Below are positions 44,973 through 53,792 of a stretch of DNA of 64,000 nt, one piece after another. The notes under the pieces are model-generated. The model did no database searches. It saw nothing but the letters and a program-made list of their open reading frames with translations, and was not told the origin of the DNA. Made by a program: the position numbers and the translations under genes. Source of the DNA: Sulfitobacter marinus (lineage in GTDB: Bacteria > Pseudomonadota > Alphaproteobacteria > Rhodobacterales > Rhodobacteraceae); NCBI RefSeq assembly GCF_900116285.1, contig NZ_FPAJ01000001.1, positions 620,001 to 684,000 on the forward strand. Reading direction: 5' to 3'. Numbering within the stretch: position 1 is the stretch's first letter; each line of letters starts with the position of its first letter.

Positions 44973-45883
44973 TTTTCAAGCACCAATTCAGACAGCCGCG
45001 CCTCAAGAACGTGGGTGTAAATCTCGGTCGTGGCGACATCGGCGTGGCCCAGCATTGTCTGGATCGACCGCAGATCGGCCCCATTGGACAATAGATGGGT
45101 CGCAAAGGCGTGGCGCAACGTGTGCGGTGTGACCTTGGACGGATCAACACCGGCCGCGACGGAAAATTCCTTGATCATCAGATAGAACCGGTGCCGCGTC
45201 AGATAGCCGGAAGCGCCGCGGGACGGAAACAGGAACCGCGAGGGCGGCTGTTTTTTCTCCTGTGCGGCAGCGTCGATTTTGTCGCGTTCAACGAGCCAAT
45301 CAGCCAATGCCTGACGGGCAGGCGGTGACAGCGGGACCAGACGTTCTTTGCCCCCCTTGCCCATGATCAATAGCAAGCGTGGATCGCCGCGTGTGGCGCT
45401 GACGGGCAGGCTGACCAGCTCGCTCACCCGCATACCGGTGGCGTATAACAGCTCCATCAGGCAGGTGTTGCGAAGTTGATCTTGCATGTTACGGCCAGAG
45501 TTTCGGGCGGCGTCGAGCAGGCGGTCCACCTCGTCTTCGCTTAGCACTTTGGGCAGGCGTTTTTCCTGACCGGGGCCGGTGATCTGGATGGCGGGGTTGT
45601 CCGTGCGCAACCCTTCCTCGAAGGCAAAGCGGTAGAGCTGTTTAACCGCCGACAACCTGCGCGCACGGGTCGATTTGGCAAGGCCCTGCGCGTCGCACCA
45701 GACCAGATAACTTTCGACATCCGCGCGTGCGGCGCTGTCAAAATCAAGGTTTTTACGGGCCAGAAAACTGTCAAAATCCTTGAGGTCGCGGCCATAGGCC
45801 AACAGCGTGTTCGTCGCGGCGCCCAACTCGGCGGCTTGGGCCTCAAGAAAGGCGGAAATCCAATGAACCGTGTCACTTTGCAT
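44909..45883 (-). CDS. xerD: Tyrosine recombinase XerD
   Basis: A 324-residue tyrosine recombinase with an N-terminal SAM-like core-binding domain and the catalytic set Arg152 (TGMRVSEL), Lys176 or 179, His254/Arg257 (HTLRHAFATHLLSNGAD), His280 and Tyr289 (ATTEIYTHV). XerC/XerD resolve chromosome dimers at dif with FtsK. XerD is favoured by context and sequence feel, but XerC cannot be excluded without alignment. It overlaps the preceding gene's stop by TGATG. Confidence 0.85.
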   Translation of the reverse strand: MQSDTVHWISAFLEAQAAELGAATNTLLAYGRDLKDFDSFLARKNLDFDSAARADVESYLVWCDAQGLAKSTRARRLSAVKQLYRFAFEEGLRTDNPAIQITGPGQEKRLPKVLSEDEVDRLLDAARNSGRNMQDQLRNTCLMELLYATGMRVSELVSLPVSATRGDPRLLLIMGKGGKERLVPLSPPARQALADWLVERDKIDAAAQEKKQPPSRFLFPSRGASGYLTRHRFYLMIKEFSVAAGVDPSKVTPHTLRHAFATHLLSNGADLRSIQTMLGHADVATTEIYTHVLEARLSELVLENHPLAKAERRNAGGNTSSDGQ

Positions 45884-47436
45884 CAGCTACGCTCCAGCAA
45901 AAGAACCTGCAACGCCGCGCGTCTGGCTATGTCTTCCAAGCCCAACGCGCGCAGCGTCGACAGCGCATCGCGCAAGGCTGCGGTATCGCCGTTTGCGCCA
46001 TCTTCAAGCAACGCGATACAGGTCAAAATTGATAGGCCCAATTTGCCATTCTGGGCGTCCGAAATCAGGGCCGCACGTGGTGACAGTGCGGTGAACGCGC
46101 TGGCTATTGCATCAGCGTGACGCATATCCGGCACATGTTCTGGCGCAGACCCGGTCGCGATGGCCGCTAGAAATGCCGCCTCGGGAACTTGGTCATCCAC
46201 AGCCCCAACCGTTTCATAGAGCGGCGATAGCAGCAATATCCGCGCGCGCAATGCGGCGGCGGCACCGTCAAGGGGAATGGCTTGCAACGGGTCGGCAAAG
46301 AGAGTTGCGAAACTTACTTCTAACTCGGCCTCTTGCATGGCAATCCACGCAGGGCGCAGTGTTTTTGCCACGGCGTCGACGCTGCCCGTGCCAAGAGCTG
46401 TCTCAAAACGTTGCAGCGCCGCGACGCGGTCCCATAGACCACCAGACGCAGCGGGTTGACGGTCTGAATAAATTCCCAAAAACCGGTTGTCGGGCAAGGC
46501 ACCAAGGCGCGTCAGCCGCTCTGCTGCCTCCAGCTGGGCCTTCCACCCTGCAACATCACGCAGATCCACTACCGCAAAAGCCGGGGGCAGGGGCCGGGTT
46601 TGCGGGCGCTCGCCGATGGTTTCGAAAAGGCGAAATCCCATGGCGTCCATGCTGCGCGGCACCGGCAGGCCGGGTGCGCCTTCAAATAGGTCAGGGTTCA
46701 AAAACCGGTCCAGTAACGCCAGCCGTTCTGGGGGGAGCAATTGCAAAGCTTGGGCCGATCCAAGGGTCAATGCGGCCATATCCCAATTGCCCTCCCGCGC
46801 CGCACAGAAAATGCGCACGCTGTAATCACTGGTCAGATAGGGCTTTTGTGTCAGCAAGGCGCAGGCGCGATCTTCTGTTCCGACCAATAGGCTGATTTGC
46901 ATCCACAGGGCAAAATGTTCGGGCGATGTGGCAACACCGGCCTGTTCAATCAAAGACAGCGCAGGGTCGACGGCCCCATTGTCGATCAACGCCTGAACAC
47001 GGGCAAGGGCGAGGGCGTCCCCTTCGGCAGCGCGGCCCGCAGGCGCAGTCGTCTCGGCCAGCAAAAGCCGGTAAAACAGCGCCCGCGCCGCTGGTAAATG
47101 CAGATCGGGCATGCGATCAAGTCGGTCGGTAATATCGCCAACCGTGCTGCCCGACCACAGATCCTGCGGCAAACCGGTGACTTTGGCTGGAACCAGACCA
47201 ATCGCGCGGGGGCGGCCTTCGCCCAACACGGTTACGGTCACCTGGGGCGGCAAAGCGGTTTTCGCCACGGGTGCCTCGGCCGGTGCCATGGGGCGTTTGG
47301 GTTTACGCGGCTCGGTTTTGGGTTGCTCGCCCAGCCAGTCGATCACCGACAGCGGGCCGGTATCCGCCGCAGGGGCCTGCGCCATGACGGACATGGGCCA
47401 GCACAGTAAGCAAAACGTCAAAATCTGCCGCGTCAT
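45883..47436 (-). CDS. Secreted protein of unknown function, cotranscribed with xerD
   Basis: A 517-residue protein with a signal peptide (MTRQILTFCLLCWPMSVMAQA) and a proline-rich segment (about 35-65), then a long alanine-rich helical region without a motif I recognise. TPR-like or scaffolding folds would fit. It is immediately upstream of, and overlapping, xerD and downstream of a 49-residue membrane gene. A GTG at 47445 is an alternative start that would overlap the preceding stop. Confidence 0.7.
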   Translation of the reverse strand: MTRQILTFCLLCWPMSVMAQAPAADTGPLSVIDWLGEQPKTEPRKPKRPMAPAEAPVAKTALPPQVTVTVLGEGRPRAIGLVPAKVTGLPQDLWSGSTVGDITDRLDRMPDLHLPAARALFYRLLLAETTAPAGRAAEGDALALARVQALIDNGAVDPALSLIEQAGVATSPEHFALWMQISLLVGTEDRACALLTQKPYLTSDYSVRIFCAAREGNWDMAALTLGSAQALQLLPPERLALLDRFLNPDLFEGAPGLPVPRSMDAMGFRLFETIGERPQTRPLPPAFAVVDLRDVAGWKAQLEAAERLTRLGALPDNRFLGIYSDRQPAASGGLWDRVAALQRFETALGTGSVDAVAKTLRPAWIAMQEAELEVSFATLFADPLQAIPLDGAAAALRARILLLSPLYETVGAVDDQVPEAAFLAAIATGSAPEHVPDMRHADAIASAFTALSPRAALISDAQNGKLGLSILTCIALLEDGANGDTAALRDALSTLRALGLEDIARRAALQVLLLERS

Positions 47437-47441
47437 CGGTG

Positions 47442-47591
47442 TCACTGGGCCGGCAATTGTACAGGTTCACGCACTTCGACCTGATCCGGAGCGAAGTCAG
47501 CGCCAAAAAACGGGCCGACATACGCATAAACCGCAAGACTGAATAACCAAAAAACAAAAAGGAAAATCAATAACTTGATTAGTTTACCCAT
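47442..47591 (-). CDS. 49-residue single-helix membrane protein
   Basis: From ATG 47591 the gene encodes a short basic N-terminus, one hydrophobic helix (LLIFLFVFWLFSLAVYAYVGPFF) and an acidic tail ending VREPVQLPAQ. AGGCAG is upstream. It is the first gene of the operon leading to xerD. Function not recognised. Confidence 0.6.
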   Translation of the reverse strand: MGKLIKLLIFLFVFWLFSLAVYAYVGPFFGADFAPDQVEVREPVQLPAQ

Positions 47592-47670
47592 AATTACTGC
47601 CTGCTTTCTTTCGAACATTTTGGACAACTATATATGGCCTTTTCACTAAGATCACGTCATTCAAAGACAA

Positions 47671-48267
47671 ATGAACGAATTTGAGCAAACCCCAGCCGAT
47701 CCGGCATCCGGAAAGCCGCAGTACCGTTTGAAAAAATCGGTCGTCTTGGTGGGCATGATGGGCGCGGGAAAAACGGCAGTGGGCCGCGCGCTGGCGGCCA
47801 AACTGGGGGTGCCCTTTCTGGACAGCGACCACGAGATCGAGGCCGCCGCCAACCTGACGGTGCCGGAAATATTCGCGCGCGACGGCGAGCCGTTTTTTCG
47901 CAAGCGTGAAACTGAGGTGATTGCCCGGCTTTTGGAAGAGCAGCCCGGTATTCTATCCACCGGCGGGGGCGCATTCTTGGCGCAGGAGAACCGCGATCTT
48001 ATTTCTGCCAAGGGGGTTTCGGTCTGGCTTGAGGCCGATGTTGATCTGATCTGGAACCGCGTAAGACATCGCAACACAAGGCCATTGCTGCGTAGCAATA
48101 ACCCGCGAAAAACCCTGCAAGAGATATTCACCGCACGGGTTCCGATCTATAAACTTGCCAATCTTTCAACGACGTCCAAGCCTGATCTGTCCGTTGAAAA
48201 AATGGCCAGCAAGGTGCTGGATACGTTACTGTCACGCCCTGACGTACTTGAGAGAACTGATGCATAA
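47671..48267 (+). CDS. aroK: Shikimate kinase
   Basis: A 198-residue P-loop kinase (VLVGMMGAGKTAVGRALA) that phosphorylates shikimate at O3 in chorismate synthesis. DSDHEIEAAANLTVPEIFARDGEPFFRKRE is the substrate-binding segment and LSTGGGAFL the GGG motif. It has an N-terminal extension of about 22 residues, as in other alphaproteobacteria. The stop overlaps the aroB start. Confidence 0.95.
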   Translation: MNEFEQTPADPASGKPQYRLKKSVVLVGMMGAGKTAVGRALAAKLGVPFLDSDHEIEAAANLTVPEIFARDGEPFFRKRETEVIARLLEEQPGILSTGGGAFLAQENRDLISAKGVSVWLEADVDLIWNRVRHRNTRPLLRSNNPRKTLQEIFTARVPIYKLANLSTTSKPDLSVEKMASKVLDTLLSRPDVLERTDA

Positions 48268-49372
48268 AACCGTACATGTGGGCCTGCCGGGCCGAGAATA
48301 CGACATTCAGATCGGGCCGGGTCTTTTGGCCGAGGCGGGAAAATACATAGCGCCGTTTTTGCCGCGCCCTCGGGTCGTGGTGATCAGTGATGAAACCGTT
48401 GCGGGTCTGCACCTGGATAGCCTGCGCGCAGGTCTGGCCGCAGATGGTATCACGCTCACCGCGCTAAGCCTGCCGCCCGGTGAGGCGACAAAATGCTGGT
48501 CACAACTGACCCATTGCGTTGATTGGTTGCTGGAACAAAAGGTCGAGCGCAATGACATTGTCATCGCCTTGGGCGGCGGCGTTATTGGCGATCTGGTGGG
48601 CTTTGCAGCGGCTGTTTTGCGCCGGGGTGTTCGATTTGTGCAAATTCCAACCTCGCTGCTGGCGCAGGTTGATAGCTCGGTTGGCGGTAAAACCGGGATA
48701 AACGTGGTGCAGGGCAAGAACCTGGTAGGGGCATTCCACCAGCCCACGTTGGTGATGGCCGATACCGATACGCTGGGCACGCTTGCGCCGCGCGATTTTC
48801 TGGCCGGCTACGGCGAAGTCGTGAAATACGGCATGCTCGGCGACGCCGCGTTTTTTGATTGGCTCGAAACCCAAGGTCCGGCGCTGGCCGCGGGCGATAT
48901 GACCGCGCGGATCGAAGCGGTGCGCCGGTCGGTTCAGATGAAGGCCGATATCGTGATGCGCGACGAGACCGAGCAGGGCGAACGGGCGCTGCTGAACCTT
49001 GGTCACACCTTTGGCCACGCGCTCGAGGCTGCGACGCAGTATTCCAGTCGGTTGTTGCACGGTGAAGGTGTCGCCATCGGTTGCGCCCTTGCGTTCGAGC
49101 TGTCGGCACGTTTGGGGCTATGTTCGCAAGAAGACCCAAGCCGGGTTCGCGCACATCTGAAGACCATGGGCATGATGACGGACCTGCGCGATATCGACGG
49201 TGAGTTGCCGGATGCCGATGGGTTGTTGGAGCTGATGGGCCAAGACAAAAAGGTAGTGAGCGGCGAATTGCGCTTTGTTCTGGCGCGCGGGATTGGCGAC
49301 GCCTTCGTGACGGGCGATGTTCCACGCGACATGGTCCGACAAGTATTGGTAGACGCATTGGATCAGCGGTAA
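48260..49372 (+). CDS. aroB: 3-dehydroquinate synthase
   Basis: A 370-residue enzyme that converts DAHP to 3-dehydroquinate with NAD and a divalent metal. Visible are LGGGVIGDLVGFAAAVLRRGVRFVQIPTSLLAQVDSSVGGKTGIN, and the metal-ligand region LNLGHTFGHALE. ATG 48260 is used rather than the longer frame from 48155, which overlaps aroK. aroK-aroB is the classic operon order. Confidence 0.95.
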   Translation: MHKTVHVGLPGREYDIQIGPGLLAEAGKYIAPFLPRPRVVVISDETVAGLHLDSLRAGLAADGITLTALSLPPGEATKCWSQLTHCVDWLLEQKVERNDIVIALGGGVIGDLVGFAAAVLRRGVRFVQIPTSLLAQVDSSVGGKTGINVVQGKNLVGAFHQPTLVMADTDTLGTLAPRDFLAGYGEVVKYGMLGDAAFFDWLETQGPALAAGDMTARIEAVRRSVQMKADIVMRDETEQGERALLNLGHTFGHALEAATQYSSRLLHGEGVAIGCALAFELSARLGLCSQEDPSRVRAHLKTMGMMTDLRDIDGELPDADGLLELMGQDKKVVSGELRFVLARGIGDAFVTGDVPRDMVRQVLVDALDQR

Positions 49373-49420
49373 CCGTAAATGCAGGCAGCAAGCCCGCGAT
49401 CACAATCGAATTCTAAAACG

Positions 49421-49451
49421 AAAGCGCCGTCATAAAGAATGACGGCGCTTT
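49421..49451. terminator. Bidirectional terminator between aroB and ssb
   Basis: AAAGCGCCGTCAT (49421-49433) and its exact complement (49439-49451) make a perfect 13-bp stem with a 5-base loop, with A and T runs at the stem ends on either strand. It is centred between convergent aroB and ssb. Confidence 0.85.
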
Positions 49452-49528
49452 ACGTTGTACGTTTCTATATCTTGGATCGTGCTTTGCGACGTCAGATGCT
49501 CTGAACCGCCGCAATGAACCCAATCTGA

Positions 49529-50032
49529 TTAGAACGGGATTTCGTCATCCAGATCGCGCGAGGACTGGCCACTGCCGCCACCGCTGCTGGACGGACCGGA
49601 ATCGTAACCGCCGCCATAGCCGCCCTGATCAGACGGGCCGCTGTCATATCCGCCACCGCCACCGCCGGATCCGCCGCCCGATGGGCCGTCCAGCATGGTC
49701 AATGTGCCGTTAAAGCCCTGCAAAACGACTTCGGTGCTGTAGCGGTCTGCCCCGGACTGATCCTGCCATTTGCGGGTCTGCAACTGGCCTTCAATATACA
49801 CTTTCGACCCTTTTTTCAGATACTGTTCTGCGATGCGCACCAGACCTTCCTGAAAGATCGCCACCGAATGCCATTCTGTTTTCTCGCGGCGCTCGCCCGT
49901 GTTGCGGTCCTTCCATGTTTCGGAGGTCGCAATGCGCAGGTTGCACACTTTGCCGCCATTCTGGAACGAACGCACCTCGGGGTCGCGCCCAAGATTGCCA
50001 ATAAGGATCACTTTATTTACTGAGCCGGCCAT
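49529..50032 (-). CDS. ssb: Single-stranded DNA-binding protein
   Basis: A 167-residue SSB with an N-terminal OB fold ([34 protein letters not shown]), a glycine-rich linker with two YDSGPS units, and the acidic tail DLDDEIPF that recruits partner proteins. It is a monocistronic gene on the minus strand, ending before the bidirectional terminator. Confidence 0.95.
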   Translation of the reverse strand: MAGSVNKVILIGNLGRDPEVRSFQNGGKVCNLRIATSETWKDRNTGERREKTEWHSVAIFQEGLVRIAEQYLKKGSKVYIEGQLQTRKWQDQSGADRYSTEVVLQGFNGTLTMLDGPSGGGSGGGGGGYDSGPSDQGGYGGGYDSGPSSSGGGSGQSSRDLDDEIPF

Positions 50033-50238
50033 GATGCCCCCTGTCTGCTATACGATTGAAAGTGCCATGCGAATCCCGCAGACCCTTGCGTTGAAGATTG
50101 TTATATCAGTGCTGCCCCCAAGAAACAGCGTAAAGGGCCGCTAAATGCACGATCACAATTTCGAATAGGGTCAATAAGTGGTGGCACCGGCGCGCCATTT
50201 TGTTAATGTTTGCGAATTATGGCCGGATTGAGGGTTTT

Positions 50239-50823
50239 ATGAAGAAGTTTATCGTCGCATCACTGTGCTCGGTCGCTCTGCTGTGCAACCCGGTCGCGGC
50301 CGAAGTGTTCTCTTCCAAAAGCCGGTCCAAGCTTTTTGCCTCGCAGAAAAAGCTGTTGGATACGCGCGCATCCAGCCAATACGGGGCCTCGGTCCGTTTG
50401 CAGCCGACCCGCGTGGTCACGCCGACCAAATGGGATCTGCCGAAATACGCAGGCAAATACAAAGGCCAGTATCACAGCATGGCGCGTGAGGCCGCGCGTC
50501 GCAACGCGATCCCCGAGGATCTGTTTTTGCGCCTGGTACAGCAAGAAAGCGGCTGGAACCCTCGGGCGAAATCTCACAAGGGGGCCTTGGGGTTGGCGCA
50601 GTTGATGCCCGAAACCGCGCGTGTCTTGCGTGTTGATCCCCATGACCCTTACGAAAACCTTGATGGCGGTGCGCGCTATCTCAAGCTGCAGTACCGTGCC
50701 TTTGGCAGTTGGAAGCTGGCGCTTGCCGCCTATAACGCGGGCCCCGGTGCGGTGAAAAAATACGGCGGCATCCCGCCATTCAAAGAAACCAGAAATTACG
50801 TTAAGGTCATTGCCGGCCTCTAA
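50239..50823 (+). CDS. Lytic transglycosylase (SLT-domain)
   Basis: A 194-residue secreted protein with a signal peptide ([21 protein letters not shown]) and a C-terminal SLT domain containing the catalytic glutamate motif [27 protein letters not shown] and [25 protein letters not shown]. It cleaves peptidoglycan to anhydromuropeptides. The start at 50239 follows GAGGG. Confidence 0.9.
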   Translation: MKKFIVASLCSVALLCNPVAAEVFSSKSRSKLFASQKKLLDTRASSQYGASVRLQPTRVVTPTKWDLPKYAGKYKGQYHSMAREAARRNAIPEDLFLRLVQQESGWNPRAKSHKGALGLAQLMPETARVLRVDPHDPYENLDGGARYLKLQYRAFGSWKLALAAYNAGPGAVKKYGGIPPFKETRNYVKVIAGL

Positions 50824-50992
50824 GGTGCCACTTTGAATATGATAATAGTCGGTAGGCGTTTTAATCCCTAAAGGCTGCGCGCAATAATCGGTGGCGCGCA
50901 GGGAACCAAATCCACAGTCCAAGGTTAATCACACAGAACGCAACTCGGGTCACATAACCCCTGCGTGTAAGTATGATGATAAGGACTATTCA

Positions 50993-51502
50993 GTGTTTAA
51001 CTCAGTAAAGCGTATCGCTCTGGCCACGTCGGTCAGCCTTGCAGCCCTGTCCACAGTGGCCAACGCAAATGAAGAAATCATTTTCTCGGAAATCAACGTC
51101 TCTGCCGCAATGGGTGCCGCTGAAAACACCAATGCGCTGGATGTCTTTCCCGAGATTGTAACCGATCTGGAACAGGCCATCGCATCGCGCGTGCAAACCG
51201 GGTCCGATGCCTCGCTGCCGACGATCAAAATCGATATCCGCGAGATCTCCCTTAACGGCAACCCGATGTTAACCTCCCTTGAAGGCTTCAACGAAATCTC
51301 GGGCGTGGTTGCGATCGCAGATGACAATAACAGCATTGGCGCACAAAGCTTTGCCGTGAATGTCGCAGCATACCCCGCCGACCAGATCGCGCCCGAAGGG
51401 TTCATCACCGTGCCGCCCTCCGAGGAGGATTTTTATTCGGCGATGATCGAAGGTTTTGCCGACACGGTCGTGCAGCGGATTGACACAATCAACACGCATT
51501 AA
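50993..51502 (+). CDS. Small secreted protein of unknown function
   Basis: A 169-residue protein with a signal peptide (FNSVKRIALATSVSLAALSTVANA) followed by an acidic mature domain (SAAMGAAENTNALDVFPEIVTDLEQAI...). The best start is GTG 50993 with AAGGA upstream; the longer frame from 50891 lacks a signal. I do not recognise the family. It ends just before a strong terminator. Confidence 0.65.
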   Translation: MFNSVKRIALATSVSLAALSTVANANEEIIFSEINVSAAMGAAENTNALDVFPEIVTDLEQAIASRVQTGSDASLPTIKIDIREISLNGNPMLTSLEGFNEISGVVAIADDNNSIGAQSFAVNVAAYPADQIAPEGFITVPPSEEDFYSAMIEGFADTVVQRIDTINTH

Positions 51503-51516
51503 CCGCGATAAGCACA

Positions 51517-51554
51517 AACAGTGATCGCGCGGCCCCCACTGCGCGGTCACTGTT
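51517..51554. terminator. Terminator between the secreted protein and the ABC operon
   Basis: Arms 51517-51530 and 51541-51554 pair over 14 positions with one T-G pair around a 10-base loop, 15 bp after the plus-strand stop and ahead of the convergent ABC operon end. Confidence 0.75.
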
Positions 51555-51606
51555 ATGGGGGCGGTCCGTGCTTTGCTGCGCGGGCCGCCTTTATATGTTT
51601 CGGGGG

Positions 51607-53697
51607 CTATTGGGCGGCGATGTTGACCTCAATCACCGGTTCCATTTCGGCCAGCTGGCCATCGGTCAGATGGCATTTCACCTCGTGACCATCTTCAAGA
51701 CCGCGCAAGCCGGGAACGACCGTTTCGCATAAATCGCCCGGCACCTGTGATTTCCAACGGCAGCGTGTCTGAAACGGGCAACCGGGGGGCGGGTTCATCG
51801 CAGAAGGCACGTCACCCTCCAGTACGATGTGTTTTTTGGTCACGTGCGTGTCCGCAATGGGGACCGCAGACAAAAGCGCCTCTGTATAGGGGTGGTAGGG
51901 CGGTGAAAACACCTGATCCGTGGTACCCAACTCAACCACATGGCCCAGATACATGACCATCACCCGGTCCGACAGATAGCGCACGATGCTCAGGTCATGG
52001 CTGATGAACAAAAGCGTGGTCTTTTGTTCGCGCTGGATCTCCATCAACAGATCGGTCACCGCCGCTTGAACCGATACGTCAAGCGCCGATACAGGTTCAT
52101 CCGCGACCACAATCCGTGCATCGCCGGCAAAGGCGCGTGCGATGCCGACACGCTGCTTTTGCCCGCCCGACAGCTGGCGCGGCATGCGGCCCGCAAATTC
52201 GCGGGGCAGCTTGACCAGATCAAGCAGTTCGAGCATGCGCTGACGCCGTTCTTTTTCATTCTTGCCGATCTTGAAAATCTCAAGCGCGCGAATGATCTGG
52301 CGGCCCACGGTCATCGACGGGTTCAACGTATCAAAGGGGTTTTGGAACACCATCTGGATGTCCGCCACATTTTGCGTGCTCCGCTCTTCGATCGGGACCG
52401 CGCCAATATCCGCACCATCCAGCAAGACCTGACCAGAGGTCGCCGTCTCCAGCCCCATTAACACTTTGGCAAAGGTGGATTTACCACAGCCGGATTCGCC
52501 GACAATCGCCAGCGTCTCGGATTCGCGCGCCTCAAAGCTTAGCTCTTCATTGGCCTTCACCACCTTTGTGGCCGAGCCGCCGAACATGGAATTGGCAGCG
52601 ACCTCATAGTATTTTTTCAGCTTGTCCATCTTCAAAACGACTTTGCCGATCTGACCTTTGGTTTTGACATCGGCCAGTTCCAGCGGCGCGTTCCAGTCGA
52701 TCTCCTGAAACCTCAGACAGCGCGTTGCGTGGCGCTCGTTGCCGGGCACGTCCGCCATGAATATCGGCCCTTGATCGCAGCGCCCCGCCTCAAAGTAATC
52801 ACAGCGCGGGCCGAAGTTGCAGCCCGGCGGGCGTTCGTGGGGCAGGGGGAAATTGCCGGGGATCGCGACAAGCGGGCGGGCATTCTTGTCGGCACCTGGC
52901 AGGGGGATCGACCGGAACAGCGCCTGCGTATAGGGGTGCTGCATCTCGTCGAACACATCCTCGATTGATCCGCGCTCGACCGCTTCGCCTGAATACATCA
53001 CGCAAATCCGATCGCAGGTTTCCAAGACCAAGCCGAGATTATGCGAGATAAACAACATTGATGTGCCGTATTTCTTTCCCAGATCTTTGACCAACTCGAC
53101 CACGGCAGCCTCAACCGTGACGTCCAGGGCTGTGGTCGGCTCGTCCAGTATCAACAAGGCCGGTTCGGCCATCAGCGCCATGGCAATCACGATGCGCTGC
53201 TGCTGCCCGCCCGACAATTGATGAGGATAGGCCTTCAGGATGCGCTCAGGATCGGGCAGTTTCACATCCGTCACCACCTGCAAGGCGCGGGCGTGGGCAT
53301 CGGCTTCGGACATGCCCGAATGTATCATCGGCACTTCCATCAACTGCCGCCCGATCCGCATCGCAGGGTTCAGCGACGCCATCGGTTCTTGGTAGATCAT
53401 CGCGATTTGACTACCGCGAATGTCGCGCAGTTCCTCATCGCTCATCTCGGCCAGATCGCGGCCCTTGAACTTGATCGTTCCGCCAACCACCTGACCGTTG
53501 ACGCCCAGATCCTGCATCACACCCAAGGCGACGGTGGATTTACCGCAACCCGATTCCCCGACCAAACCAACGGCTTCACCCGGTTTGACCGAGACCGAGA
53601 AATCCATCACCGCAGGAATTTCGCGCAACCGCGTGAAAAACGAGATCGACAATCTATCAATCTCTAAAATCGGCCCATCATAATCCTGCGTCGCCAT
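51607..53697 (-). CDS. Fused duplicate ABC ATPase of an oligopeptide-type transporter
   Basis: A 696-residue protein with two complete ABC domains, each with Walker A (GLVGESGCGKST and AIVGESGCGKST), signature and Walker B, and each followed by an oligopeptide-transporter C-terminal motif with cysteines (CNFGPRCDYF and GCPFQTRCRWK). This is DppD and DppF fused, as in GsiA/YejF-type systems. It is the last gene of the permease-permease-ATPase operon. Confidence 0.9.
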   Translation of the reverse strand: MATQDYDGPILEIDRLSISFFTRLREIPAVMDFSVSVKPGEAVGLVGESGCGKSTVALGVMQDLGVNGQVVGGTIKFKGRDLAEMSDEELRDIRGSQIAMIYQEPMASLNPAMRIGRQLMEVPMIHSGMSEADAHARALQVVTDVKLPDPERILKAYPHQLSGGQQQRIVIAMALMAEPALLILDEPTTALDVTVEAAVVELVKDLGKKYGTSMLFISHNLGLVLETCDRICVMYSGEAVERGSIEDVFDEMQHPYTQALFRSIPLPGADKNARPLVAIPGNFPLPHERPPGCNFGPRCDYFEAGRCDQGPIFMADVPGNERHATRCLRFQEIDWNAPLELADVKTKGQIGKVVLKMDKLKKYYEVAANSMFGGSATKVVKANEELSFEARESETLAIVGESGCGKSTFAKVLMGLETATSGQVLLDGADIGAVPIEERSTQNVADIQMVFQNPFDTLNPSMTVGRQIIRALEIFKIGKNEKERRQRMLELLDLVKLPREFAGRMPRQLSGGQKQRVGIARAFAGDARIVVADEPVSALDVSVQAAVTDLLMEIQREQKTTLLFISHDLSIVRYLSDRVMVMYLGHVVELGTTDQVFSPPYHPYTEALLSAVPIADTHVTKKHIVLEGDVPSAMNPPPGCPFQTRCRWKSQVPGDLCETVVPGLRGLEDGHEVKCHLTDGQLAEMEPVIEVNIAAQ

Positions 53698-53746
53698 GGT
53701 TAGTCTCCTTCACCCAAATGCCCGCAAATTTTGCTTCCAAATGGTC

Positions 53747-53778
53747 TAAAATCCCGGGGGTACGGGGGCTGGCCCCCG
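53747..53778. repeat. Dispersed GC-rich repeat, copy 2
   Basis: Minus-strand GGGGGCCAGCCCCC plus ACCCCCGGGATTTTA matches the copy at 42724-42758. It lies between the ATPase and the permease of the same operon, so it may form a hairpin within that transcript. Confidence 0.6.
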
Positions 53779-53792
53779 GTCCTGTCTTTGCA

